Shown here one piece after another: positions 32,738-42,371 of a DNA stretch of 64,000 nt. Where the stretch lies: positions 207,893,741 through 207,957,740 of the forward strand of contig CM041465.1 of assembly GCA_023213395.1 (NCBI GenBank), written 5' to 3'. The DNA comes from Cycas panzhihuaensis. Taxonomy: Eukaryota > Cycadophyta. The notes beneath the pieces are model-generated. The model saw only the letters and a list, made by a program, of their open reading frames with translations, searched no databases and had not been told where the DNA came from. Made by a program: the position numbers and the translations under genes. The stretch's first letter is position 1, and each line of letters opens with the position of its first letter.

Positions 32738-33176
32738 CCCTGCACAAACACCAAACATGATATGAATTGAATTGCCATTCATTGATGTAAACAGACACAA
32801 CATTTCATGTAATGCAATCTGAATATAGACGAAAATCATCGCTAGACCAACTTAAGATAAAAACATTTTTGTATTTTGCAATGTATAAATTAAATTAAGT
32901 TGTTTTCTATTTTATTTTGAGGTCCAAAGCCTCCTCATTCGCTAGCCCCTTGGTCACATTAGGCAAAAAGTGCTAGTTTATTTTTTGGCTCGTTGAGAAG
33001 TCTATTGCAAAAACGAAGAACACTTTTGCATAGTACTTTTTTGTGTTCTATCACTTAAGCTTGGTCACAACGTTAGATTCTAGCTCGTTGTGTGGTGATC
33101 AATGATTTTGTGTGATTTGTCAGCGCTCTGTGTAGTGACTGAGGACTAAATTTGTGAATGCATTGTGTTGACAGTA
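32738..33176. other. Leader/interior of the outer Copia, right of the nested insertion
   Basis: Continues from 21400 once the inner Copia is removed. No coding motif seen. Confidence 0.5.
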
Positions 33177-33213
33177 CTTGTTTGTTTGTTTATTTGTTTA
33201 TTTGTTTGTTTCT
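33177..33213. repeat. TTTG/TTTA microsatellite
   Basis: Runs of tttg and ttta just before the gag ATG; they extend the frame upstream as Phe/Val/Leu/Cys codons. Confidence 0.9.
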
Positions 33214-33216
33214 ACT

Positions 33217-33990
33217 ATGTTACCTTTCATAATGTTGGGTGGAAGTCTATTTTCTCCTTCAAACAAACTCACTAGTGCTGAAAACTATAGCACCTGGAAA
33301 CATCAGATGATAAGCTTGTTGCAAATGAACGGACTATGGCCATTAGTACAAGGAAAAGTTCCAAAACCTGATAAAAAGACTACTACAACATTGGAAAAAG
33401 CAGAGTACAAAGGCAAATTTGATTATGCATTGGGTCTAATAAACATGTCTATCAGTGGTTCTCTGGTAGAAAATGTGAAAAAATCCCAAACACCTAAGGA
33501 GGCATGGGACTCAATTGTTTCTGTCTTTGAAACAAAGAATGATGCAAGAATAATGATACTAAAGAATCAATTGTACAGTTTAAAAATGACAAGTTGTTTA
33601 ATAGAGCATCTTCAAACAAGTTAAAGGTATAAGCAATCAGTTGGAAAATATTGGAGAAGTCATGGATGTTAAAGATCTTATAGTAGTTTTTCTTGGAAGT
33701 TTGTCAAGCAAATTTGATAAGTTTGTAACAAGTTTTTATTTGTCAGATAAGGCAAGAAGAACTTCCTTTAATACGCTGGAAGCATTACTTTTTAAACGTA
33801 AGCAAAATTTAGTGGATTGTATTGGAGAATCCTCAGGAGCCTTCTTAGTTAAATCAAAAGAAGAAAAAGCTATAAAGAAGCCTCAGTAGCAACCACGTTC
33901 TACTAAAAAAAATAATAAAAGTTATGTTGTTATTGTAAAAAAAAGGCCATTTCAAAAAGAACTGTAAGAAATGGCATCTTGAATAGAAAA
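33217..33990 (+). pseudogene. Gag of the outer Copia
   Basis: I choose ATG at 33217 rather than 33178, because the earlier codons come from the microsatellite. Gag motifs: NKLTSAENYSTWKHQMISLL, KEAWDSIVSVFETKNDARI, LKNQLYSLKM; the frame shifts near 33600 and continues in 33641-33889. A CCHC knuckle CYCKKKGHFKKNC is at about 33925-33970, again in another frame. Stops at 33622, 33887 and 33980 disable it. Gag would build the particle. Confidence 0.9.
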
Positions 33991-34069
33991 AGAACAAAGA
34001 TCAAGGGCATCTTTTCAATGATGAAGCATCTAGTTCATTTCATATTGGCAAAAAGCTTTACTTAGGAGC

Positions 34070-34400
34070 CACCCATAGCAGTTCTAGAGATGTATGGTAC
34101 ATTGATTCATGAGCTTCTAAGCATATGACTACCAGAGTTGATTGGTTCAAACATATATGGGAAGCAATTGGTCATACAATTACATTGAAAAACAATGAAA
34201 TGCTCAAAGTAAAGGGGATAGGAGTAGTCCCATTCATCACTCCTAATGGAGAAGATTATTACATTGAAAATGTAGTATATATGCCAAGCTTAAAAGTAAA
34301 TTTGATTTCAGTCAACCAGATCAAAGATAGTAAAATGAGTGTACCTTTTAAAGATGGAAAAGTCACTGCTCATGATCAAGAAGGTAAGTTATTATAGAAG
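34070..34400 (+). pseudogene. Aspartic protease of the outer Copia
   Basis: VWYIDS-stop-ASKHMTTRVDWF corresponds to the Copia protease start (WxxDSGAS.HM); the usual Gly is a stop codon. The fold continues to MPSLKVNLISVNQI and the DGKVTAHDQEGKLL terminus, then TAG. It processes Gag-Pol in live elements. Confidence 0.88.
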
Positions 34401-34429
34401 GTGTAAAAGATAGTGGTTTATATACACTT

Positions 34430-35470
34430 TTGGGTAAATCTGTAAACCAAAAAGCCTTATCTGTTGATATATCTTATAAATCTCAGTTATGGCATAAAAG
34501 AATGGGTGGATTACTCATGTCTTTGGTTAATGAATAAATTAAGTATGGTGCATGGTCTTCCAAAACTAAAAGCATTGAAATGCATTTGTGATTCTTGCAC
34601 ATATAGAAAACAACATAGAGAAAGGACATCTAAAGTCAAGAGGGCATCTGAAAATTGGTTCTTGTATACTCAAATATATGTGGTCCTATGCCAACCACTT
34701 TGCTTGGAGATGCAAAATATCTCTTAACCTTCATTGTTGATTATTCCGGAAAAATCTGAGTTTATCCTTTGAAGGATAAATCTCAAGTGCTTGAGTCATT
34801 TAAAGAGATCAAAGCGAAGGTGGAGAATGAAAGTGGACAAAGAATCAAGGTAGTAAGGTCAAATAATAGGGGAGAATTTACCTTCAAAACCTTTGTCCAG
34901 TTTTGTAAGAACCATGATATAAAGCAGTCAAAGGTTAGATAATGGGGGAGAATTTACCTCTAGAACCTTTGCCCAATTTTGTAAGAACCATGAAATAAAG
35001 CAATCAAAGTAGCAGGACAATATATCTGAGAGGATAAACAAGATGTTAGTTGAAAAGGCCAAGCTGTTGATGAAGATAGAGAACCTCTCAAACATCTTTT
35101 GGGCAAAAGCAATTTATACATCAATTTACCCGACAAACAGGAGTATAACCAAAGCTGTAACGAATAAAACACCTTAAAAAGCATGGTCAGGTCGTAAACT
35201 TCTAGTTATCCATCTCAGAATCTTTGGAAGCACAACATATATGTATGTTCCCAAAGATAAACATTAGAAAGTTGATGATAAAAGCTTGAAAGGCATCCTT
35301 GTTGGGTACAACGAAAAGAATAAGGCGTACAAGATATATGAGTTGATAACCAAAAAGGTCCATACAACTCAAGATGTTATCTTTGAAGAGGATGACAAAC
35401 AAATTATAGAAGTCGTCTCCAAAGAGACCAATAAGCAGGTGACAGATGAGGGTCAAGATCTAGACATCTA
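34430..35470 (+). pseudogene. Integrase of the outer Copia, with internal duplication
   Basis: The GAG-pre-integrase region is at 34464-34727 (CDSCTYRKQHRER) and the core at 34730-35020. The catalytic-region block around NNRGEFTFKTFVQFCKNH occurs twice (34861-34935 and 34937-35009), a 76-bp tandem duplication that shifts the frame. The C-terminal part follows: LKGILVGYNEKNKAYKIYE and VHTTQDVIFEEDDK (35286-35471). Frames and stops vary throughout. RT and RNase H, which should follow, are absent. Confidence 0.87.
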
Positions 35471-35474
35471 GAAC

Positions 35475-35765
35475 TTTTGGAAAGACAAAGGAAAGCAGAT
35501 TAAGGAATAGTCTGAATCTAGTTCTTCAAATCAGTAGGTTGTTGAGCCATAGGAGAAAGAAATTGAGGAGGAATGTGAAGATGCTCAGGAGACATAGAAC
35601 TTGAGGTCATTCCACCCGATGAATTTCCTAAATGGTACTTGAAGACCATTGGGCAAGCTCAGTTGACTGAGATAAAGGGAAAATGGAAATCAAAGATGAG
35701 GCCTGATACTTCGCTAGAAAGCTAGTTTGATAAATTCAGTTGATGATATGAACATTAAGGGGGAG
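35475..35765 (+). other. Deletion junction and polypurine tract
   Basis: After integrase the sequence soon reaches cattaagggggag and the LTR; about 1.5 kb of expected RT/RNase H is missing. Confidence 0.6.
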
Positions 35766-36057
35766 TGTTAGAATTAATGTTCATATGTGAATGAGATAGT
35801 GGTGTATCATCAAGGTTGATGACAAGTGTCATGCGAGTTAAAGTCCTAAATGGACTTGTGACAAGTGTCAAGGCAATTACAGATTCTTTTGTAGACCATT
35901 ACTAATTCTGTGTGTATACTATGGTTGTTTTGCATGCATTGTAGATAATGGAGATCATTCTTAATGAATGTAAAACGGTTTATAGGTAGACTAATTCAAC
36001 CTGATATCTATCTTTTGATGTGTGTAGTTTGGTTCCACTATTTGATCCTAATTCACA
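35766..36057 (+). repeat. 3' LTR of the outer Copia
   Basis: TGTTAGAATTAATGTTCATA start, TAATTCACA end, followed by AGGAG. Confidence 0.9.
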
Positions 36058-36084
36058 AGGAGGAGCAATGGCGCCCCTTCTCCC

Positions 36085-36554
36085 TGAAGCAACCCTGTCA
36101 TAAGTCTATCCAACTCCTATACAAGGTTGTCGCCGACTTCTATTAGCAGTTTTGGGCACATCTTTCACCTCTCTGGCTGACTTCTATTGTCCTAGTTGGT
36201 GCGCCTATAAATAGGGACCCTTGAGGGGTCATTCAATCATCATTATGTGCATGTTTTCCTCTCCATTTTCATCCTTTGGAAAGTGCTGAATTTCGGCCTT
36301 AAGGCTGCATTTTTTAGGAGGATCCTCACCGCAAAGGGCTCGGTGAACTTTTACAGGTGTATTGGTACTTTTCGATCATCTACTTATACTTTGACAGCAA
36401 TTTGATCTCAATTTCAATATTTGTATTTGATTTATTCTTGGATATACATTTGTTTTGAATATTTCATAATAGAAAGTTGTTATTTGAGTTCTTATCTATG
36501 AATTGGCTACGTTTTATTCCATTTATGTATCATCTTGGTGAAAGAATCATTACA
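36085..36554 (+). repeat. 5' LTR of chromovirus C
   Basis: 470 bp; contains tataaataggg at about 36208 (TATA-like) and ends GAATCATTACA. Confidence 0.92.
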
Positions 36555-36556
36555 AT

Positions 36557-36568
36557 TGATATCAGAGC
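36557..36568 (+). other. Primer-binding site of chromovirus C
   Basis: tgatatcagagc, one change from TGGTATCAGAGC. Confidence 0.88.
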
Positions 36569-37264
36569 GGCGATCTAGGAGGTGTCATCAAAGGTTTGAA
36601 AACATATTCGAGAGAATAAACGTTGAAAATTATGAAAAGTAATGGCGAATTTGAGACGAAATAGCTCGTTCTGTAAATTTTGAGTGGTTGCACTATAAAT
36701 TTTGGGGTTAAAGTGCAAAATTACAGCAAAATTAATTTCGGGCTGTTTTTTTTTCTATCACCATATTTCTGAGACAGATCTGCAATCTCAACTTCAAAGA
36801 GTCATAACTTAGGTTATAGTTATCCAAATGGCCTCAATTTATTTTTGATTCTGTGCGTTTTTAAATTTTCTTTCTAATGGAAGTGGTTTGAGGCTGATCA
36901 GAGTTTGAAATAGAAAACTATTAGCATTTTATCAATAGGTATTATTGCAGTCCCTAGAAACCCTAACAGTGAAATTCTTAAAAGGGGCATAACTTTTGAT
37001 CTAGATATCTGAATTCAATTTTATCTGAACTGTTGGAATCGTATTTCAGAGGCCGTCATCTTAGTCCATATTTTATATATTTTTTAGTTATATTTTTTTT
37101 AGAAATAATTTTTTTGAATTTAAGGGTTTCATACTATACTTTTCTTGGCCATTCAGACTTTGGTCACAAAATCATTGCTCTTGATGCCTAATATTTATTT
37201 TTGTATCAAATTGGGGGATAACAGGCTATAGACACCCCTTCATCTCTGCTACATCCACATTATC
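36569..37264 (+). other. Leader of chromovirus C, shared with the gag-only element
   Basis: 36590-37150 aligns in opposite orientation to 12830-13380 over its whole length, with long near-identical runs such as gacagatctgcaatctcaac. It has repeated sub-blocks ending in aaaagttatg-like words. Confidence 0.88.
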
Positions 37265-37759
37265 ATGGCTACAAAAAGGCCCACAACGTGCATATTTAAT
37301 GCAAATGGGACCCTTTCCGTAGATGATTGGGCTACAAATATACGTGCATATTTAAAATCACTTGACGATAACTACATGAGCAACAAAGAAATGACTAAAG
37401 CAGCCTCATTATATCTGCAAGGAGAGGCTTACAGTTGGTTTAAGGAGTGGTATAGATCTAGTTTATTAAATTCACTTTCTTGGCTAATATTAGATATGTA
37501 TGAAAAATATAATGATTCTTGGTGGCAAGAAATGAAAATCCTTGAACAAGATAAACAAGAAGCTCGTCAACTACTCGAAAGGTACAATTATAAGATGGAA
37601 CAAGGAATTCTCCCTACTCCACAAAGTCAAGAACAAAAAAAAGATAATGAGGGAGAAAAGGAATGTCAAGAGCAAGTACCAAAAGTTGCTTGCCACCCCA
37701 CACAACCAATTGCACCTAAGGACAAGTTAAAAAAGGCATTACCAATGGTTGAAAGATAA
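37265..37759 (+). CDS. Gag of chromovirus C (N-terminal part)
   Basis: 164 codons from ATG at 37265. NGTLSVDDWATNIRAYL and KAASLYLQGEAYSWFKEWY are the Gypsy Gag helix motifs (hydrophobic stretch, then W.K.W). A Gln/Lys/Glu-rich linker follows and stops at 37757. No zinc knuckle is in frame; only ~165 further bases resemble gag before the deletion join near 37930. It is therefore truncated; whether it is expressed is unknown. Gag would form particles and bind element RNA. Confidence 0.8.
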   Translation: MATKRPTTCIFNANGTLSVDDWATNIRAYLKSLDDNYMSNKEMTKAASLYLQGEAYSWFKEWYRSSLLNSLSWLILDMYEKYNDSWWQEMKILEQDKQEARQLLERYNYKMEQGILPTPQSQEQKKDNEGEKECQEQVPKVACHPTQPIAPKDKLKKALPMVER

Positions 37760-38046
37760 ACTAAAGTGGAACCATATCACCATCCACATTATCAAGAGGC
37801 CTAGCGCAACAAAACTTATCAGGCAAGGCACTCATCAACTGCAAATACTAGGCAAGCACAACATTCAAGCTTAGGGTTTCAACATTACAGGTATCCAAAA
37901 TATATCAGAGGACATCCAGGGTGTATTTGTAATCTTATGTTAATGAATGTTCTTTAGAACTTCATCTCCTTCTTTATCTTTTGTCTATCATTTTCTATTT
38001 CTATATTTCTATTTTTATTTCTCTATGTTGAATGGTTATAGGAATC

Positions 38047-38465
38047 GGTTCATTACAATTAAGAGCCCCAATCTTAGAACCCCAGATTTTTCAAAACCAT
38101 TCATTTTGGAATGTGATGCATCAGACTTTGGTATAGGAGCAGTCCTACTTCAAGACGAAAGGCCAATAACATACGAAAGCAGGAAACTAAACAATAGAGA
38201 GAAGTTAAAGCCAATTTACAACAAAGATATGTTAGCAATAATGTATGTAATCCACCAATGGAGACAATACTTACTTGGAAGCTCTTTTCAAGTATGGACA
38301 GACCACGACACTCTCAAGTATTTCTTAAGTCAAAAGACATTGTCAAACAAGCAACAAAAATGGTTGAGAAAATTACAATCATTTGACTTCTCCATTGTAT
38401 ACAAAAAGGGTAAAGAGAATGTAATAGCAGACGCCCTCTCAAGGATCCTAGAAGGTCACAAATAG
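38047..38465 (+). pseudogene. RNase H of chromovirus C
   Basis: ECDASDFGIGAVLLQDERP, YNKDMLAIMYVIHQWRQYL, TDHDTLKYFLSQK and NVIADALSR give the complete RNase H core in one open frame (ORF 37947-38465), with no RT before it. RNase H removes the RNA strand during reverse transcription. The upstream codons come from pyrimidine-rich filler at about 37930-38050. Confidence 0.9.
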
Positions 38466-39930
38466 CGAGCAATACAAGCAATATCAGTAACCACTCTAGC
38501 ATGGCACGAGATAATAAAGGAAGAATATAACAACGATCCGAAATACAAGAAGTTAATAGACAAAACAAGTGAAGATCAAACTGGCTTGTATGAAATATAG
38601 AAAGGAGTCATACTTAGAAAAGGGAAGATCTGCATCCCAAGGAAATCAACATTAAGGGACATAATATTACAAGAGGCCCACTCCACACCTTTAGCAGGTC
38701 ACACAGGGATCGACAAGACTTATAGAAAGATAAGAGCTTATTTTTATTGGAAGGGCCTAAAAACAGACGTCTAGAAATTTGTGGCAGAGTGCAATACTTG
38801 CCAAAGAAACAAGATCAAATGCATAAGAACACTTGGATTACTCTGACCGTTGCCAATCCCAAAGCAAAAATGGGATGAAATCTCCATGGACTTCATAATA
38901 GGGTTACCTTGCTTAGAAGGAAGAGATGCAATTTTGGTCATACTAGATCGCCTTACCAAATATGGCCATTTCAGGGATTTGAAATCAAAAACTAAGGCTA
39001 ACGATGTTACAGATCTATACATGAAGGAGATCCACCATTTACATGGGTTTCCAAAAGCAATCATAAGTGATTGTGATCCAAAGTTTACTAGCAAATTTTG
39101 GCAGGATCTCTTCAAAGTCGCAGGCACAAAACTGAAGATGAACACAGCTTACCACCCACAAACTGACGGGCAAACAGAACTGGTCATTAAGTGCTTAGAA
39201 GGATACTTACAGAACTTCTATTCAGACCAATAAAAACAATGGCATCGTTTGCTACACTTAGCAGAATGGTGGTACAACACTACCAATTATTCCGCAGCAA
39301 AGTTGACACACTTTTGAGCTTTATACGAATATCAGCCACCCTCACTACTAACCTGGAACAAACCGTCAAAAGTCCAATTAGTGGAGGAACATTAGAAACA
39401 AGCAAAGGAGACCATTGCCAAGTTAAAGGATAATCTAGTAATGGCACAAAATAGGATGAAGCAACAGTTTGAAAGAAAATTCAAAGTTGGCAACTTGGTT
39501 TTTTGCGACTCTAGCCATACAAGCAAGCTTCACTACAGAGAACAAGCAATCAAAACTCATGCCCAGATATTTTGGTCCCTACGAAATCACTGCCAAGATA
39601 GGTAAAGTTGCATACCAATTAAGACTACCAGAAGATGCAAATATCCACAACATTTTCCATGTTTCCTGTCTAAAAAAGAAAGTTGGCGAGAAGATAGTCC
39701 CACATTCTAACATACCAGAGCTAAACGAAGAAGGAAAGATGACGTTGGAGCCCAAAGGAATCTTACAAACCTGCACTTGAGTGCTTATGAGTAGACAAAT
39801 TAGAGAACACCTAATCAAATGGAAGGACCTGGACATTGAAGATGTCACATGGGAGAAAGATGAATGGTTAAAACAATTTCCAAACCCACCAATGCTTTGA
39901 CGACAAAGCACAGTTTCAAAGGGGGGGTCT
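38466..39930 (+). pseudogene. Integrase and chromodomain of chromovirus C
   Basis: HHCC zinc region 38680-38820 (HSTPLAGHTGIDKTYRK...CNTCQRNK, one stop inside). Catalytic core 38850-39233: MDFIIGLPCLEGRDA, ISDCDPKFTSKFW and YHPQTDGQTELV. A frame-shifted middle follows, then GPYEITAKIGKVAYQLRL at 39570-39630 and a chromodomain (EHLIKWKDLDIEDVTWEK) after a TGA at 39778. The DxD/E core residues appear present, but stops prevent a full protein. Confidence 0.9.
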
Positions 39931-40380
39931 TGAAGCGACCCTGTCATAAGTCTGGCCGACTTCTATTAGCAGGTTTGGGCACATCTTTCACCTCTATGGC
40001 CGACTTCTATTATCCTAGTTGGTGCGCCTATAAATAGGGACCCTTCGGGGGTCATTCAATCATCATTGTGTGTAGGTTTTCCTCTCCATTTTCGGCCTTT
40101 GACAAGTATAGAATTTTGGCATTAAGGTTGCATTTTCTGAGTAGGATCCCCGCCTTGAAGGGCTCAGTGAACTTTTACAGGTGTATTAGTACTTTTTTAT
40201 CATCTACTTATACTTTGACAGCAATTTGATCTCAATTTCAATATTTGTACTTGATTTATACTTGGGTATTCATTTGATCTGGATATTTCATAATAGAAAG
40301 TTGCTATTTGAGTTATGTTATCTGTGAATTGGCTACATTTTATTCCATTTCTGTATCATTTTGGTGAAAGAATCATTACA
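39931..40380 (+). repeat. 3' LTR of chromovirus C
   Basis: Direct repeat of 36085-36554 starting TGAAGCGACC; ends AATCATTACA. Confidence 0.92.
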
Positions 40381-42082
40381 CTCCTCCACTTCTTCTACCC
40401 TCCTCTTGTCCTAATTACCCTCCCCTAGGGCCTCCATTTTGTCCATGGAGAGGTAGAAGGTAGGCAGTGGTGTGCAAATAGAAGCTTTGAGAGGAAGAGT
40501 GAAGGGAGTGGAAGATAGAATGGAACTATCTCCCTCAATCATAAACAATAGCTAGAGTTTTACATGCAGGCGGTTTGGCAAAGATGTTCACCATGAACAT
40601 TGATTGAAGCAGAAGGGTGTTTGCATGTGTGTCCTTGACTGGACCTGAGCTCAAACTAAGAGGTTCTAGTCACGTAGAGGGTTGTTTTTGTTAGCCAGAT
40701 CTATAACTTACAATCTGGCTCATGATGCCAGTGACTGGTAGATAGCATTTTCTACAGGTGAATGGCAATGTGTGGAGTGCATGAGCTCATGGTATGTGTA
40801 TGCGGCTAGTAATCCAACCTTGCAACCATTAGGGGGTGATTCCTATGTATGAAGCCCTACTCAGAGTTGTTAACGATTGTGACCTATGGGTTGGGCTACA
40901 TCATGGAAAGAGGACAGCTCTAGTGGCTCTTGAGTCTGCGGGCTATCATAGAGATGATATCGGTCGCATTGGTGCCTTCCTCAATGGCGGTTTTTAGTCA
41001 AGACATATGTGCTAACTAGCTTTTGGCGACGGAGGTGGGATGCCTTGTGTGTGGGTATGTCAAATTGGAGCACTTTAGTGTTTGTGTGAATATGGGAGAA
41101 GAGGCAATGGTTTTGCAATACACGGGTTTGACTGGTGCTAGTAGGAGGGAATGCCCAAAGCTATGGTAGCTCGATCCTGCCAATTCTAGATGGGTGTGGA
41201 TTGGTGTGTTGTGACCAATATGATTTGCTTGCGTATTGCAGCCTTGCAACCCTTAGGATTGCATTTCCCGATGTCTATGGTGATGTATGGTTTTATGGTA
41301 GCCTTGCAGCCTCTAGGCTCTTGGTTCCCAGGTTTGTGGCCTGGTGGTTATCAGTTGGTATGGTTTAATTCTATCATGTAGCTCTTCAGGGTTCACAACT
41401 ATAGCTTCCTTGTGTGTGTGTTTGCCCTAGCGGTCGCTAAAGCTTCAACTTCATGCTTGCAGGTATAGTTTAACATCTTGTTGATTGTGTGTGTGTTACC
41501 TTGGGCATGGTGAGCAAGTACAGGCCAAGTATTGGGAGGTAGTTGCTCTATTTGTCTTGGGCTCCTAAATGAGTTATGTTGACCTTATGGCCTTTGGGTC
41601 TAGTCCCATGCTTGTAATTTTGTGCGTTTCTAGGGTTTTGAAGCAATGGTAAATTCAATAGGTTTTCTTCAACATATCAGCCGTGGGATGAAAGGCATGA
41701 CTATCTCTCCCATAATTTATTGTATGTATGTCATATTTTCAATCTAATGAATCATCTATTTTTCAATTAAAAAAAAAAATCAATAATAATAAAATAAAAT
41801 TAAGCTAACTTTGGTGCATGATGGATGCTTTAATAGAGCAGTGGGGCCTCAAGTCTAGACAACTAGAGAAATAGGCTATCAGCTGAAGTTCCCATTAACT
41901 TCAATACATAGCCCTTCACATGCACTCTCAACATTAGGACCTTGAAAGTTAAGGAGATGTTATGATAGGAAGCAAATGTGATGAAAAAGCTGAAGGATCT
42001 AAAAGCAATGATTGCTTTTACGTACAATCTGATCTCATAACCCACACATAGTAGGGGAACCGTCATTGACCAATTTTCTTAC
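40381..42082. other. Presumed intronic or 3' sequence of the EMB8-like gene
   Basis: No further exon of the minus-strand gene is recognisable here. An A-rich run (41769-41779, then AAT-rich) follows a t-rich segment and could be the tail of an old retroposon. Frames at 41135-41381 show no domain. Confidence 0.4.
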
Positions 42083-42238
42083 CTTTGATGCAGGGGACAT
42101 TCAGCAATATTAAGAAACACAATAAGCCTATCAGTTAAGCTCATAGCACCACGTAAACCTCCCCAAAGCAGAGCAGCTTTCCCAATTAGCTTCAAGATAC
42201 CTCCTTTTTGCCCCAAATCAGCCAATACAGCAACCAGC
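42083..42238 (-). CDS. EMB8-like/CAAX-protease-type protein, exon 2 of the visible pair
   Basis: 156 nt bounded on the minus strand by an acceptor (gatcag|gctgg) and a donor (tcaaag|gtaag). It encodes LVAVLADLGQKGGILKLIG, then KAALLWGGLRGAMSLTDRL and IVFLNIAECPLHQR. This hydrophobic segment matches my recollection of the region before the membrane CAAX-protease part of the Arabidopsis AT2G03140 family. The preceding exon ends in split codon AG and this one begins with G, giving Glu-Arg-Leu-Val across the join. The intron between is 133 bp. Later exons, which should carry the CAAX-protease domain, are not seen to the left. Confidence 0.8.
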
Positions 42239-42371
42239 CTGATCTTCCACAGAAAATGCCAACAAACAAGCAGCCATCAAAACTTTGCCCCACCAAGAAA
42301 AAAAGAAGAAAAAGTAAAATCACAAAAAACATACAAACGAAACAAGAAGGAAAGAAGCACTATGCTCTTAC

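Larger units (their letters stand above)
19911..36057 (+). mobile_element. Outer Copia element of the nested stack
   Basis: LTRs at 19911-20206 and 35766-36057 are alignable along their length. A PBS (tggtatcgtagtcgg) follows the first and a polypurine tract (aagggggag) precedes the second. AGGAG occurs at both 19906-19910 and 36058-36062. Own sequence: leader, gag (33217 on), zinc knuckle, protease, integrase; RT and RNase H are deleted before 35760. It holds a second Copia (21401-32732) and an antisense RING-H2 fragment. The LTR pair is visibly diverged, in agreement with its being the oldest layer. Confidence 0.88.
36085..40380 (+). mobile_element. Chromovirus C with a large internal deletion
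   Basis: LTRs at 36085-36554 and 39931-40380 (TGAAGC...ATTACA). PBS tgatatcagagc at 36557 and polypurine tract aaagggggggtct at 39918-39930. Flanks are CTCCC (36080-36084) and CTCCT (40381-40385), a duplication with one mismatch. Gag is present; protease and RT are missing, replaced by a short pyrimidine-rich join. RNase H, integrase and chromodomain follow. It starts 27 bp after the outer Copia ends. Confidence 0.92.

Noticed and set aside
33178-33216. Signal-peptide-like start (hydrophobic Phe/Val/Leu) of the gag at 33.2 kb
   Set aside because: The codons come from a TTTG/TTTA microsatellite; the Gag start is better placed at 33217.
41135-41381. Two overlapping plus-strand frames with repeated 'cagcct/gcagcc' words
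   Set aside because: Short, no domain, and no evidence of splice sites linking to the neighbouring gene, which is on the other strand.
41769-41779. Poly(A) run as the tail of a LINE or SINE spanning 40440-41780
   Set aside because: No RT or RNase H motif, no pol III boxes and no flanking duplication could be found; left as a remark only.
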